Shown here: positions 1-11,927 of the stretch, piece by piece
Layout: every line of letters starts with the position of its first letter
Position numbering within the stretch: the first letter of the stretch is position 1
Assembly: GCA_035359995.1 (NCBI GenBank)
Contig: DAORZT010000004.1
Coordinates: forward strand, 1 to 64,000
From: JAKPCT01 sp029553165
GTDB taxonomy: Bacteria > Bacillota > UBA4882 > UBA8346
Reading direction: 5' to 3'
DNA length: 64,000 nucleotides
Program-made: the position numbers and the translations under genes
Notes under the pieces: model-generated
Seen by the model: the letters and a program-made list of their open reading frames with translations, nothing else
Database searches by the model: none
Told to the model about the DNA's origin: nothing

Positions 1-18
1 AATATTGTGAATAAGTGA

Positions 19-2073
<2,055 letters not shown>

Positions 2074-2199
2074 CTGGAAGTGAGGGAAATGTTAAGTATT
2101 TATTGAAAGATGTAAATTTTATTACAATAAAATCGTAAATAATGTTACAATAATTACGGTTGATGTTAGTTGTCAGCGATCGATAGAGGAGGATGCACA

Positions 2200-2499
2200 A
2201 TGAGTCTAACTAAGGCTGAGGTAGAACATGTAGCGAGACTGGCCCGTTTGGAGCTGAATGAGAATGAAAAAGAGGAGTTCACCGGGCAATTGAATGAAAT
2301 ATTACATTTTGTCGAGAAGTTGAATCAGTTAGATACGACCGGAATCGAGCCAACAGCTCATGCAATACCGGTAACCAATGTTTTTCGCGCTGATGAAATC
2401 AGGGAATCGCTTGATCCGGAGTTGGCGTTACAAAATGCACCAGTGCGGGAAGGAGATTTCTTTAAGGTGCCAAAAGTATTAGAGGATTCTGAATCATAA
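2200..2499 (+). CDS. gatC: Asp/Glu-tRNA amidotransferase subunit GatC
   Basis: Small structural subunit of GatCAB, which converts Glu-tRNA(Gln) or Asp-tRNA(Asn) to the amide form. The 99-residue length is normal. The N-terminal helix (LTKAEVEHVARLARLEL) and the C-terminal stretch with NAPVREGDFFKVPKVL are family hallmarks. AGAGGAGG at 2186-2193 sets the ATG at 2200 rather than the in-frame ATG at 2170. It is followed by gatA after about 50 bases, so gatC-gatA-gatB is probably one operon. The 126-base AT-rich gap after ligA contains TACAAT-like boxes, but no convincing promoter could be assigned. Confidence 0.95.
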   Translation: MSLTKAEVEHVARLARLELNENEKEEFTGQLNEILHFVEKLNQLDTTGIEPTAHAIPVTNVFRADEIRESLDPELALQNAPVREGDFFKVPKVLEDSES

Positions 2500-2550
2500 T
2501 CATTTGTTACGAAAGCTAGTATTAATTTGTGGCGTTTGGGGGTACATAGA

Positions 2551-4011
2551 TTGGAATTATATCAAAAAACAGCTCACGAACTACGTGACTTAATTGTAAA
2601 AAAAGAGGTTAAAGCTACCGAAGTAGTTGCCTCTGTCTTGCAACGGATTAAAGCGGTGGAACCTAAAGTACAATCATATGTAACTGTCGCTGAGGAGACC
2701 GCGATGAAAGAGGCTGAAACAGTCGACAGCTTGCTTGCTGCGGGTAATGATTTGCCTGTTTTGGCCGGAATTCCGGTTGCGGTGAAAGATGTCATTTCAA
2801 CGGCAGGATTAAGGACAACCTGTTCGTCGAAGATTTTGGAGAATTATGTCCCGGTCTATGATGCAGCGGTAATTACCAGCCTAAAAGAGCAACAGGCGAT
2901 TATCATCGGTAAGACTAATATGGACGAGTTTGCAATGGGTTCTTCCACCGAAAACTCCGGTCTCTTTATTACGAAAAATCCTTGGGATCTGGAATCAGTT
3001 CCGGGGGGATCGAGTGGTGGTTCAGCCGCAGCGGTTTGTGCTGATGAAACGATCCTCGCTTTGGGTACTGATACAGGTGGTTCAATCAGGCAACCAGCTG
3101 CCTATTGTGGAGTTGTTGGTTTAAAGCCAACCTACGGGCGTGTATCCCGTTATGGTCAGATTGCTTATGCTTCTTCGCTTGATCAGATCGGACCGATTAC
3201 GAAAGATGTGACTGACTGTGCTTTGTTGATGCAGGCAATTGCCAAATACGATCCCCAAGATTCGACTTGTGTTGATTATCCGGTACCGGATTATTTACAG
3301 ACATTGCAACAAGGTGTAAAAGGAATGCGGATTGGAATTGCCAAAGAGTATTTCACTGAAGGAATTAGTTCACCGGTTAAAGTGGCAATTGACGATGCGA
3401 TTCGGGTTTATAAAGATTTAGGCGCTGAAGTGGTTGAGATTTCACTGCCGTATACCGAGTATGCGTTGGCAGTTTATTATATTATCGCTCCTGCTGAAGC
3501 CAGTTCCAACCTGGCAAGATATGATGGAGTCCGCTATGGTTACCGGACTGCTGCTGATGTGGCTGACTCGGTTGAGTTGTTCATGAAGACCAGGAAGGAA
3601 GGTTTCGGTCCCGAAGTAAAACGGCGGATAATGGTAGGAACCTATGCTTTAAGTTCCGGTTATTATGATGCTTATTATTTAAAAGCCCAACAGGTAAGGA
3701 CGTTAATCAGAGAAGACTTCAATCAGGCATTTAAGAGTTGTGATCTAATCTTAACTCCGACAACGCCGACGACGGCATTTAAGATTGGAGCGAAGACTAA
3801 AGATCCTCTGGAGATGTATTTAGAAGACATCTTTACAATCACTTGTAATCTGGTGGGTATCCCGGGAATTTCAATTCCGGCGGGATTTGCCGACGGAATG
3901 CCGATTGGACTTCAGTTGATGGGACCGGCATTTAAGGAAGAGGTTTTATTGCAGGCAGCTTATAGTTTCGAACAAGCAACTGACTATCATCAACGTAAAC
4001 CAAGTCTTTAA
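2551..4011 (+). CDS. gatA: Asp/Glu-tRNA amidotransferase subunit GatA
   Basis: Amidase subunit that releases ammonia from glutamine for transamidation. The 486-residue protein has the amidase signature with the Ser-cis-Ser-Lys triad: Lys in VAVKDVIS, the Gly/Ser-rich [12 protein letters not shown] stretch, and Ser in [12 protein letters not shown]. The start is taken as TTG at 2551 (protein begins [11 protein letters not shown], typical of the family), preceded by a GGGGGT ribosome-binding site 7 bases upstream. A further in-frame TTG at 2527 has no such site. It lies between gatC and gatB in the usual order. Confidence 0.95.
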   Translation: MELYQKTAHELRDLIVKKEVKATEVVASVLQRIKAVEPKVQSYVTVAEETAMKEAETVDSLLAAGNDLPVLAGIPVAVKDVISTAGLRTTCSSKILENYVPVYDAAVITSLKEQQAIIIGKTNMDEFAMGSSTENSGLFITKNPWDLESVPGGSSGGSAAAVCADETILALGTDTGGSIRQPAAYCGVVGLKPTYGRVSRYGQIAYASSLDQIGPITKDVTDCALLMQAIAKYDPQDSTCVDYPVPDYLQTLQQGVKGMRIGIAKEYFTEGISSPVKVAIDDAIRVYKDLGAEVVEISLPYTEYALAVYYIIAPAEASSNLARYDGVRYGYRTAADVADSVELFMKTRKEGFGPEVKRRIMVGTYALSSGYYDAYYLKAQQVRTLIREDFNQAFKSCDLILTPTTPTTAFKIGAKTKDPLEMYLEDIFTITCNLVGIPGISIPAGFADGMPIGLQLMGPAFKEEVLLQAAYSFEQATDYHQRKPSL

Positions 4012-4063
4012 AGATTAATACATTGATAAAATTCATCGTTTATCAGGTGTGGGAGGAATTACG

Positions 4064-5524
4064 ATGCCATTATCCGATTATGAGATAGTGATTGGGTTGG
4101 AAGTTCATGCTGAATTGAAAACCAAATCAAAGATCTTTTGTGGTTGTCCGACCGAGTTTGGTGGAGAGCCGAACAGTCATGTTTGTCCTGTTTGTTTAGG
4201 ATTACCGGGAGCATTACCGGTTTTGAATGAAACCGCACTGGATTATACAATTCTGGCGGGTTTAGCATTAAATTGCGAGATTGCACATTATAGTAAATTT
4301 GATCGGAAACAATATTTTTATCCGGATTTACCAAAAGCCTATCAGATTTCGCAATATGACTTACCATTCTGTAAAAATGGGTGGATTGAGGTCACTGCTG
4401 AAGATGGTACGAAGAAAAAGGCAGGGATTATCAGGGTCCATCTTGAAGAGGAAGCAGGAAAGACAGTCCATTCGGGGACCGGAATCTTAGACTCTGATTA
4501 TGCATTGCAAGATTATAATCGCTGCGGAATTCCATTGATTGAAATTGTTGGGGCCCCGGATTTGCGTTCGCCTCGTGAAGCCCGGGAATACTTGGAAAAA
4601 TTAAAATTGCTACTGCAGTATGCGGGTGTTTCCGATTGTAAGATGGAAGAAGGTTCGTTGCGTTGTGATGCCAATATTTCAATTCGTCCAAAAGGGAGTA
4701 AGGAATTTGGAGTTTTAGCCGAAATTAAAAATATGAATTCGTTTAAAGCGGTTCAGGCTGCATTGGAATATGAAGCCGAGCGTCAGGCCGATTTGCTTGA
4801 TTCGGGCGAGAAGATGGTCAAACAGACCCGGACCTGGGATGAGAATAAAGGAATTACCGTTTTTATGCGTTCTAAAGAAGATGCCAGTGATTATCGTTAT
4901 TTTCCGGACCCGGATCTGTTACCGGTGATCATCGAAGCAGATCGGGTAGCGAGATTAAGGACGTTGCTTCCGGAGATGCCTGACTCACGCCGGCAACGAT
5001 ATATTAACGAATGGGGTTTGCCGGAATATGATGCCGGTGTAATCAGTAGTAGCCGAGAACTGGCGGATTTTTTTGAAGCGGCGGTCAAAGAGTACGGTGA
5101 AGCTAAAACGGTCAGTAACTGGGTGATGGGTGAATTCTTACGATTGTTAAATCAGGAGAAGATTGAGATTTCCGCGGCTAAGATTAGCCCGTCGCAACTG
5201 GTGCAGATGTTAAAGATGATCGATGCGGGGACAATCAGCGGTAAGATTGCCAAAACAGTCTTTGAAGAGATGTTCAAAACCGGTAATGATCCTGCGCAGG
5301 TGGTTAAAGAACAAGGTTTGGTCCAAATCAGTGATGCCGGAGAGCTGGAAGCATTGGCACAAAAAATAATTGCCGCCAATCCAAAGTCGGTAGCGGACTA
5401 TTTAGGAGGGAAAGAACAGGCAATCGGATATTTGGTAGGTCAGATGATGAAAGAGACTAAAGGACGAGCCAATCCAGGAATGGTCAACGAGCTGCTCCGG
5501 AAAGAATTGGACAAGCTTAAGTAG
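4064..5524 (+). CDS. gatB: Asp/Glu-tRNA amidotransferase subunit GatB
   Basis: Kinase/transamidase subunit that phosphorylates the carboxyl group of mischarged Glu- or Asp-tRNA and installs the amide. The 486 residues are full length. [19 protein letters not shown] with the downstream CPVCLGLPG supplies the zinc-binding cysteines, HLEEEAGK is the conserved active-site loop, and the C-terminal helical YqeY-like tail ends in [16 protein letters not shown]. The ATG at 4064 follows GGGAGGA; an upstream in-frame start at 4049 would overlap that site. Last gene of the gatCAB operon, closed by a terminator at 5526. Confidence 0.96.
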   Translation: MPLSDYEIVIGLEVHAELKTKSKIFCGCPTEFGGEPNSHVCPVCLGLPGALPVLNETALDYTILAGLALNCEIAHYSKFDRKQYFYPDLPKAYQISQYDLPFCKNGWIEVTAEDGTKKKAGIIRVHLEEEAGKTVHSGTGILDSDYALQDYNRCGIPLIEIVGAPDLRSPREAREYLEKLKLLLQYAGVSDCKMEEGSLRCDANISIRPKGSKEFGVLAEIKNMNSFKAVQAALEYEAERQADLLDSGEKMVKQTRTWDENKGITVFMRSKEDASDYRYFPDPDLLPVIIEADRVARLRTLLPEMPDSRRQRYINEWGLPEYDAGVISSSRELADFFEAAVKEYGEAKTVSNWVMGEFLRLLNQEKIEISAAKISPSQLVQMLKMIDAGTISGKIAKTVFEEMFKTGNDPAQVVKEQGLVQISDAGELEALAQKIIAANPKSVADYLGGKEQAIGYLVGQMMKETKGRANPGMVNELLRKELDKLK

Positions 5525-5525
5525 G

Positions 5526-5550
5526 AAAAGCCGGGGAACCGGCTTTTATA
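5526..5550 (+). terminator. Rho-independent terminator after gatB
   Basis: AAAAGCCGG (5526-5534) pairs with CCGGCTTTT (5539-5547) around a GGAA tetraloop, directly after the gatB stop codon. This is a compact stem with a T-run. Confidence 0.8.
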
Positions 5551-5584
5551 TTACAATTTTTAATCGATTGAGGAGGGTGAGCTA

Positions 5585-6550
5585 ATGGCACGAGTCAAGA
5601 AAAACAATACTGCAGACAGTAATGCCAATAGTAGTCAAGAGCCTATCTCCAAAGAGGTAGAGAGTACGAAAACAAAAACAACTGCTAAAAATGGAAAAGA
5701 TACTAAGGCAACTACTAAACCAAGGACCAAAAAATCACCCGAAAAACCAAAACCTACTGTAGTGGTTGAGACTGATAACAATCTTGTGACCCAAGAACCG
5801 ATGCTTGAACCGTCAATAACCAAGGAGGCTGTTCCGGTTGAACCGGCTAAACCGGCTAAACCGGATAAACCGGTTAAGACTGTTGAATCCGGAGAAGCGG
5901 TAGAAGCTTTGAAACCCGGTACAGACTCGGTGGTTTCCGAACCGAACAATGAACTGGGATGGGCGATTGCTCGCAGTGTAAAAGATGATGAAAAGGGATT
6001 TCGATTTCAACTTTCAAAATTAGCAAAATCTGTAAAGCTTCCGAAGTTCTCAAATCTGCTCGATGCTGAAGGAAAACTGTTTGGCTTGATTAATCCTGTT
6101 GATTTGGTTGTAATATTATTCATCTTTATCCTGGGAATCAAGGTGTTGGCTGATTACCGGCCATTGCCGTTGAAAGTGAATGAAGATCAGATTACCGTGG
6201 GATTTGTTGTCCGAAATATTCCGCCATATCTCGAACAGAGTGTTACAGTTGGTCAATTGCTATTTGACGAGGAGACCAATACTTTTTTGGGAAAAATAAC
6301 TTCTAAATCGAACAAAACCGCTGAAGTCGTCCTGCAAGATGGTGGACAGCTCATTCTAAGCCGTCATCCCCAAAATGTTGATCTGCGCCTGGTTGTTACC
6401 CGAAAAGGGGAAGTAATTACCGGTCAATCAAAGAACGGAGTTTATTTGGGAAAATTACCAATTCGGATCGGCGATAAGTTAAAGATCCAGACACTCTATT
6501 CCACCCTTGAAGGTGAAGTCGAATCTTTGGATGTAGTGAGTAAACGATGA
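5585..6550 (+). CDS. DUF4330 family membrane-anchored protein
   Basis: The 321-residue protein has a long low-complexity N-terminus rich in Lys, Thr, Pro and Glu (about residues 1-130, including repeated AKPAKPDKPVK-type motifs). Then comes the DUF4330 core: LLDAEGKLFGLINPVDLVVILFIF leads into a single membrane segment at about residues 170-195, followed by a beta-rich domain. The family's function is unknown; members usually sit beside polysaccharide genes. The Lys/Pro-rich region is probably cytoplasmic and the C-terminal domain extracytoplasmic (inference). Start supported by GAGGAGG. The stop overlaps the next gene by 4 bases (ATGA), so translation is coupled with the ligase-like gene. 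The charged extension is much longer than in minimal DUF4330 proteins. Confidence 0.8.
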   Translation: MARVKKNNTADSNANSSQEPISKEVESTKTKTTAKNGKDTKATTKPRTKKSPEKPKPTVVVETDNNLVTQEPMLEPSITKEAVPVEPAKPAKPDKPVKTVESGEAVEALKPGTDSVVSEPNNELGWAIARSVKDDEKGFRFQLSKLAKSVKLPKFSNLLDAEGKLFGLINPVDLVVILFIFILGIKVLADYRPLPLKVNEDQITVGFVVRNIPPYLEQSVTVGQLLFDEETNTFLGKITSKSNKTAEVVLQDGGQLILSRHPQNVDLRLVVTRKGEVITGQSKNGVYLGKLPIRIGDKLKIQTLYSTLEGEVESLDVVSKR

Positions 6551-7983
6551 GCAGGTTACAGACAGTGTGCAATCAGTTTTTTGAGGTGGTTAAACTCTCG
6601 CGTTCTTATCAAAAGCTGCAACCACTTTGGAGAGTTGGCTTAACCTTTTCTTCTTTTATATTACAAATAATAAAAGACTTCAAAGGTGAATTCTATCGGA
6701 AGAGTTTCCTGGCAATGGTACTCCAATTGATTGGAGTTGGTTTTCAGGCAGTTCAAGAGAGATTGAAAGCAATTAATTTCGCAGAATCAAATACTGAACA
6801 AGCTTACTGTCCGGAAAGCGACATTAAATTCAGAGCAATTCAAAATTTTTTGTTAGCAATCATCTGTTTCATGCCAGTCATCCGGGACTGGTCGTTGTTA
6901 ATCATTCCATTGATTTTGCTGTTTTGGTGGCGAACTCCAACCAAATGGGATACGGTTGATCGTTATTTTACCGGTTTTTTGTTTACTTTAGTGACAGCGA
7001 CTTTTTTTTCGCGCCATTGGCAAACAGGGCTCAATCATTTGGCTACTTTGGTCCAATGGATTATTATTGCCTGGTTGGTTAGTCGTTCAATTCCACGAGT
7101 AATGATTGCCAAAATAATTAAAGCTTCAGTATATTCCAGTGCGCTCTGGCTAATAGTCGGATTTTGGCAACTTAACGCAGGAGTCCCAACACCAACCGGG
7201 TGGGTTGAGCCCGGGCAGGCACTGTTAATTCCGGTTCGGATTAGTTCTGTCTTTGTTAATCCGAATATTTATAGCATCTATTTATTAAGTATAATTATTT
7301 CAGTTTATTTTCTATTTTTCGAGACTAAACTGAAATTGGAAAAGCTAATACTAAGTATTATTGGAATAGGAAGTCTGATTGGGCTTTATTTTACTTATTC
7401 ACGTACCGGATGGCTTATCGTTTTGCTATTAGCAATATTAATTGGCTGGAGACATTTAAAGGGACTTCATTGGTTGCGATTGGTTTTATTGAGTTTATTA
7501 GTCATTGTTTTTCTGGGAGTTCAAACCCGTATCAAAGCGCTGATTAATCTGGAGGAATCTACCTTTGGATATCGCCTCAAAATCTGGTACGGAGTAGTGA
7601 AGGCTTTAAAGGATTACTGGTTTTGGGGTGGTGGTCCGGGAAGTTTTGAACTGATCTATCCCTATTACCGTTTGAAAAGGATCATTGCCGATCATGCCCA
7701 TCAAACTTACCTTCAGTTTTGGTTGGAGTATGGTATTGTCAATCTACTGCTCTTTCTCGCTTTTGTTGTTAATTTGCTTAAAACTGCGTTTGTTAATCTT
7801 GGTATCAAAGGAGCTGGCAAGAAGGATTTTTATCCGCAAAATGCCTTGGTTTTGATTGTTATTCTCTTTTTATTGGCTGGTTTTTCGGAAACCTGGTATG
7901 TCAATAGTTATCTAGGGGGATATTTTTGGTTAAATTTTGGCTTGTTATCAGCTTTGCTAAAAGGAAGCTGTTTTAATGAATAA
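6547..7983 (+). CDS. O-antigen ligase/polymerase-like membrane protein (Wzy/WaaL family)
   Basis: A 478-residue polytopic protein with about 10-12 hydrophobic helices and the typical Wzy_C/O-antigen-ligase pattern: FVNPNIYSIYLL, a YFTYSRTGWL segment, then a large loop containing FGYRLKIWYGVVKALKDYWFWGGGPGSF and a conserved His in DHAHQTYLQFWLEYG. Such enzymes join or polymerise lipid-linked glycans on the outer face of the inner membrane; the substrate cannot be read here. The N-terminal 100 residues before the first strong helices are less conserved. Overlaps the DUF4330 gene by 4 bases and the next gene by 8, which indicates one transcription unit. Confidence 0.8.
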   Translation: MSRLQTVCNQFFEVVKLSRSYQKLQPLWRVGLTFSSFILQIIKDFKGEFYRKSFLAMVLQLIGVGFQAVQERLKAINFAESNTEQAYCPESDIKFRAIQNFLLAIICFMPVIRDWSLLIIPLILLFWWRTPTKWDTVDRYFTGFLFTLVTATFFSRHWQTGLNHLATLVQWIIIAWLVSRSIPRVMIAKIIKASVYSSALWLIVGFWQLNAGVPTPTGWVEPGQALLIPVRISSVFVNPNIYSIYLLSIIISVYFLFFETKLKLEKLILSIIGIGSLIGLYFTYSRTGWLIVLLLAILIGWRHLKGLHWLRLVLLSLLVIVFLGVQTRIKALINLEESTFGYRLKIWYGVVKALKDYWFWGGGPGSFELIYPYYRLKRIIADHAHQTYLQFWLEYGIVNLLLFLAFVVNLLKTAFVNLGIKGAGKKDFYPQNALVLIVILFLLAGFSETWYVNSYLGGYFWLNFGLLSALLKGSCFNE

Positions 7984-9082
7984 AGTAGTGCTCTTTGGTT
8001 ATTATGGCAGTGCAAATTTAGGGGATGAAACCAATCTTGCGCAGTTGGTCGACTATTTGAAACAGCTTAGGCCGGAACTTTCAATAGCTGTAATTACTGC
8101 GGACCCCGAAGAAACTGCAAAAAAGTTTTCGGTTGAAGCAATCCCGAAATTTAATTTCCGACAAATCTTCAAAGTCTTTCAGGAAGCCGATTGTCTGATT
8201 GGTGGCGGTGGTACGTTATTTCAGGACCGTTCCAGTTTACGGAGCTTGCTTTATTACCTCTTAATAATTGTTATTGCTAAAATCAGCAAATTAAAGGTGT
8301 TTCTCTATGGACAGGGGATTGGGCCGATCAAAAGTCGGATTGGGAGAATCCTAACCCGGTACATTTTGTCGACGGTTGATATGATGACAGTCAGAGATCG
8401 CTTGTCAATCATTGCTCTGGTAGAACTAAATATCCATAAACCGGAGCTCTTTTTCACGACCGAGCCACTGTTGTGCTTTGATCCCCAACCGGGCCAGTCA
8501 GTGGCGGAGTTTTGGGAAAACCAACCGTTAAATCCCCAAAGAAAGCAGAAGCTGGGTCTGATTATCCGTGAAAGTACAGGACTTAAGTTTGATTTCTGGA
8601 GAGATTTGTTAGAAAATCTTTCGTGGAATAAGAATCTGGAACTATTTTTACTGGTAATTGATGCTCAAGACTCGGAGCTTAATACTTCTCTGGCGATCGA
8701 ATTAGATCTCCATCTTTTTAAAATAGCTGCGTGGGAACAATTACAGTTGATTGTCGGTGGGCTTGATTTGGTGATCAGCAGCAGGCTACACGGTTTGGTT
8801 GCTGCAGTGGTACAGAATGTTGCTGCTTTTGGTTTAGCCGTTGACCCGAAAATAGAAGGATTCTGTTTGCAACTGGGAATTCCGTTTGTTTTGTTAACTG
8901 AAGATTATGATCGGTTGGCTTTGGTTAAGAAGATTAATAAACTTCTGATGGAGTTAACTGACGAACAATTAAGTTGGTTAGATCAGAAAGATTATTGGAA
9001 AGTACGGGCATTAGAAAATCAAACTATATTAAAGCAATTTTTGAACAATTTATTTAATGATGATCAAAAGTCAAATTCTTGA
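7976..9082 (+). CDS. csaB: polysaccharide pyruvyl transferase family protein (CsaB-like)
   Basis: 368 residues beginning with VVLFGYYGSANLGDETNL, the hallmark of the CsaB branch of polysaccharide pyruvyl transferases. LIGGGGTLFQDRSSLRSLLYY, YGQGIGPI and the late SSRLHGLVAAVV block follow in family order. CsaB adds pyruvate ketals to wall polysaccharide, creating the ligand for SLH-domain S-layer proteins (family knowledge). Its presence suggests SLH-type surface anchoring, although no SLH protein is encoded in this window. It overlaps both neighbours (8 and 26 bases), forming a cassette with the ligase-like gene and tagA/wecG. Confidence 0.88.
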   Translation: MNKVVLFGYYGSANLGDETNLAQLVDYLKQLRPELSIAVITADPEETAKKFSVEAIPKFNFRQIFKVFQEADCLIGGGGTLFQDRSSLRSLLYYLLIIVIAKISKLKVFLYGQGIGPIKSRIGRILTRYILSTVDMMTVRDRLSIIALVELNIHKPELFFTTEPLLCFDPQPGQSVAEFWENQPLNPQRKQKLGLIIRESTGLKFDFWRDLLENLSWNKNLELFLLVIDAQDSELNTSLAIELDLHLFKIAAWEQLQLIVGGLDLVISSRLHGLVAAVVQNVAAFGLAVDPKIEGFCLQLGIPFVLLTEDYDRLALVKKINKLLMELTDEQLSWLDQKDYWKVRALENQTILKQFLNNLFNDDQKSNS

Positions 9083-9779
9083 TATTCCCCTTGATATAAT
9101 GGCACAAGAGGAAGTTCTCAAAATAACAACTGCTTGGTTGGAACAACCGCTCAAATCACGTCAGATCGTGACTGTAAATGCATTGATCCTAATGCGGGCT
9201 TTGGGTGATGCGCGACTGAAGCGGATTATTCAGCAAGCCGACTTAGCCCTGATTGACGGCTATGGAGTGGCCCAAGCCTTAAGAAAAAGAGGTTATTCGG
9301 TACCAAGTCACTTACCTGGAGTTGAATTGGTTAAACATTTACTGAATCTGTGTTCAGTCCAGAGACGTCGGGTTGCTTTTTACGGCAGCCATTCTACGGT
9401 TGTTGAACTGCTAAAGGTGAGAATTGGTGAGTTATGGCCAGGAATTGATTTGAGTTTTATTGGTGATGGTTACAATCAAAATGAACCAGAAGAAAGTGTT
9501 AAAATGAAACTGATTAAAGAAAATCCCGAGGTACTTTTGGTAGGATTAGGTTCGCCGGCACAGGAGTTTTTTTTAGCGGAGATTCTGCCACAATTACGGG
9601 GAACCGTCGGGATTGGGGTGGGAGGAAGTTTTGAAGTGTTGTCCGGATGGAAGCGTGAAGCACCCGATTTGATCCGTTACCACGGATTGGAATGGTTGTT
9701 TCGAATGTTGCAAAACCCTTCCAAGCTTACTAATCTTCCGGACTTAATTCGGTTTTGGTATTTATTTTTACGCCGGTAA
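9057..9779 (+). CDS. tagA: WecG/TagA/CpsF family glycosyltransferase
   Basis: 240 residues. IVTVNALILMRALGD, ADLALIDGYGVAQALRKRG and the later VLLVGLGSPAQEFFLAE and GVGGSFEVLSGWKREAP match the GT26 family (TagA/WecG/CpsF). These enzymes transfer ManNAc or a related sugar to undecaprenyl-PP-GlcNAc at the membrane; TagA is the first committed step of a secondary wall polymer. The start lies 26 bases inside csaB; two adjacent ATG codons (9057 and 9060) are possible. With CsaB it suggests synthesis of a pyruvylated wall polymer (inference). Confidence 0.9.
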   Translation: MMIKSQILDIPLDIMAQEEVLKITTAWLEQPLKSRQIVTVNALILMRALGDARLKRIIQQADLALIDGYGVAQALRKRGYSVPSHLPGVELVKHLLNLCSVQRRRVAFYGSHSTVVELLKVRIGELWPGIDLSFIGDGYNQNEPEESVKMKLIKENPEVLLVGLGSPAQEFFLAEILPQLRGTVGIGVGGSFEVLSGWKREAPDLIRYHGLEWLFRMLQNPSKLTNLPDLIRFWYLFLRR

Positions 9780-9806
9780 TTAATAAAAAGAAACAAAGGA
9801 AACACA

Positions 9807-10673
9807 ATGAAAAATAAGGAGTTTTGGCAGAATATCAAACGGGAAATAATTGATTATACGGGGATTTTTATTGGAGTTACAATTACTGCCCTAGGTTTAG
9901 TTTGGCTTTTAATTCCCAATAAAATTGCCGCCGGAGGCATCAGTGGTTTGGCAATTGTACTGACCTACCTTTGGGGATGGCCGGTTTCAGTTACCATGCT
10001 GGCCTTTAATATCCCGCTTTTTATTGCTTGCTGGTTGGTTTTTGGACCGAGATTCGGACTGAAAACCCTCTTTGGAAGTGTTGTCATCTCAATCATGGTC
10101 TATTTTTGGGAATCAGTAGTCTTCATTTTGCCATTAACGATGGATAAATTGCTGGCGTCATTGTTTGGTGGGGTAATTGCCGGGATTGGGATGGGGATTT
10201 CGTTCCGGTTTCATGGTACAACCGGCGGGACGGACCTGGCAGCTCAATTATTGAAGCGATTTACGGGAATCTCAATTGGCCAGGCGTTGCTGTTCTTTGA
10301 TGGATTTGTAATTGTCCTTGCCGGGCTGATCTTTAACAGTGCCGAGTTGGCGCTGTATGCAATAATCACCCTCTTCATAACCAGTAAAGCCTTGGATACA
10401 ATCTTAGAAGGTCTAAATTATGCCAAAGCGGCAATTATAATCTCTGACCAATCGGAAGTAATCGGCGCGAAAATTTTGTCCGACTTACAACGGGGAGCAA
10501 CAGGATTAATCGGACGCGGATTTTATTCCAATCAGCAAAAAGAAGTGATCTTATGTGTGATCTCCCGGGCGGAAGAGATTAAGCTGAAAGAGTTAGTGCG
10601 GGCAATTGATCCATATGCATTTGTGATTTTGACTGATGTCCATGAAGTTTTAGGCGAGGGATTTAATCAATAA
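9807..10673 (+). CDS. YitT family membrane protein (YitT + DUF2179)
   Basis: 288 residues. Five to six hydrophobic helices cover the first 200 residues, including the family motif LIPNKIAAGGISGLAIVL and the FRFHGTTGGTDLAAQLL stretch. A cytoplasmic DUF2179 domain follows (about 205-285; IGRGFYSNQQKEVILCVISRAE), ending with ILTDVHEVLGEGF. The function of the family is not firmly known. Start ATG follows AAAGGA. It stands 27 bases after tagA and may be cotranscribed, but has no obvious link to polysaccharide synthesis. Confidence 0.88.
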   Translation: MKNKEFWQNIKREIIDYTGIFIGVTITALGLVWLLIPNKIAAGGISGLAIVLTYLWGWPVSVTMLAFNIPLFIACWLVFGPRFGLKTLFGSVVISIMVYFWESVVFILPLTMDKLLASLFGGVIAGIGMGISFRFHGTTGGTDLAAQLLKRFTGISIGQALLFFDGFVIVLAGLIFNSAELALYAIITLFITSKALDTILEGLNYAKAAIIISDQSEVIGAKILSDLQRGATGLIGRGFYSNQQKEVILCVISRAEEIKLKELVRAIDPYAFVILTDVHEVLGEGFNQ

Positions 10674-10722
10674 TAAAAAGGGATTTTTCTGAGTGAGTAG
10701 AATTAGGTTAAATAACTTGTAA

Positions 10723-10742
10723 AATTCAACATTTGTTGAATT
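10723..10742. promoter_or_regulatory. 9-bp inverted repeat ahead of the TctC-like gene
   Basis: AATTCAACA (10723-10731) and TGTTGAATT (10734-10742) form a perfect inverted repeat with a 2-base centre, ending 15 bases before the start codon of the solute-binding protein gene. There is no T-run, so it is more likely an operator or a 5' hairpin in the leader than a terminator for the YitT-family gene. Function is inference. Confidence 0.4.
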
Positions 10743-10757
10743 GACTGGAGGGGTTTA

Positions 10758-11798
10758 ATGGCGCTTCTACGAATGGTAAAGAACGGCATTACTCATGTTA
10801 ACCTCAAGTTTCTCCGCAGATCTGCTCTGATTAAATTATTGTGTCTATGTTGGGTTTTTTTGACTGTCTTCTCGCAGTTACCACTTAAGGCTGAGAATAG
10901 CGATAAATATCCCTCAAAAGAATTAACCATTATTTGTCCCTGGGCTCCGGGTGGCGGATCTGATAAGATCTCCAGAAAACTGGCGGAACTCCTGGAGGAA
11001 GAATTGCAATATCCTGTTTCAGTAGTTAATCGTACCGGAGGTAGCGGAGTTGTAGGTTTTATGGCCGGAGCTTCGGCTGAACCGGATGGTCACACCTTAA
11101 CACTGATCACTGCAGAAATAGGGACCTTATATTGGATGGGTATTACTAACCTTCGTTATCATAGTTTTACCAATATTGCGGTTTTCAATATTGATCCGGC
11201 AGCAATTATTGTCCGTGAGAACAGCAAGTGGAAAACGCTTGAAGAACTTCAAAATGCGATTATTTCTAGACCGCAGAAATTAATCGCTTCTGGTACAGCA
11301 AAAGGTGGGATTTGGGATCTCTTTCGAGCTGGTTGGCTTGATAAATTAGGTATTAAAGAAACTTATTTACGCTGGTATCCAAGTAATGGAGCTGCCCCGG
11401 CCCTTAATTCTTTAATTGCCGGCCATGTAGATGTGGTAATCTGTAGCCTTCCTGAAGCTGCAGGTTTAATAGCTGCGGGTAAGGTAAGGCCATTGGCAGT
11501 AATGGCGGCAAAGCGTAATCCTTGCTATCCGAAAGTACCAACATTAATCGAAAAAGGGGTTAATTTTACGGGTTATAATTTTCGGGGCCTTGCAGTACCA
11601 CAGGGAACTCCGGTTGCAACCGTTGAAAAGCTTGAAAAGTGTCTGGCAAAGGTGGTCAAGAGTCCACAGTTTACTGAATTTATGGAGAGTTATGGGTTTA
11701 ATTTATCATATTTGAAAGGTCCGAAGCTGAATAATTTTTTAAAAGACCGGGATCGTGCTTTTGGCAGATTGATCAAACAGACCGGTTTATTGAAATAA
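10758..11798 (+). CDS. TctC/Bug-family periplasmic solute-binding protein
   Basis: 346 residues. A long signal peptide (hydrophobic stretch about residues 28-45, likely cut after LKA) precedes a TctC-type domain with the family motif ITIICPWAPGGGSDKISRKLA variant near residue 60 and the VVNRTGGSGVVGF ligand-loop motif. Bug proteins bind carboxylates or similar small ligands for TTT-type (TctABC) transport or for signalling. No TctA or TctB membrane gene is nearby, so it is an orphan receptor in this window. Start supported by GGAGGGG. Proteins of this family are most abundant in Proteobacteria, so transfer is possible. Confidence 0.85.
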   Translation: MALLRMVKNGITHVNLKFLRRSALIKLLCLCWVFLTVFSQLPLKAENSDKYPSKELTIICPWAPGGGSDKISRKLAELLEEELQYPVSVVNRTGGSGVVGFMAGASAEPDGHTLTLITAEIGTLYWMGITNLRYHSFTNIAVFNIDPAAIIVRENSKWKTLEELQNAIISRPQKLIASGTAKGGIWDLFRAGWLDKLGIKETYLRWYPSNGAAPALNSLIAGHVDVVICSLPEAAGLIAAGKVRPLAVMAAKRNPCYPKVPTLIEKGVNFTGYNFRGLAVPQGTPVATVEKLEKCLAKVVKSPQFTEFMESYGFNLSYLKGPKLNNFLKDRDRAFGRLIKQTGLLK

Positions 11799-11844
11799 AT
11801 ATTAATTTTAGCAATGGTATTTGTTAATCTTAACACAACCGTCG

Positions 11845-11873
11845 TTGACATTGACTAAAAGGGTATGATAAAT
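11845..11873 (+). promoter_or_regulatory. candidate sigma-A promoter of the his cluster
   Basis: TTGACA at 11845-11850 is followed after 16-17 bases by a GATAAAT box (11867-11873), about 55 bases before hisD. The -35 is perfect and the -10 is weak. The leader to hisD is short, and no T-box or attenuator could be recognised in it. Confidence 0.45.
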
Positions 11874-11927
11874 TAAAGTCACATTATTAGAGACAAATAT
11901 CTTCAATATATACTTTTGGAGTCGAAC

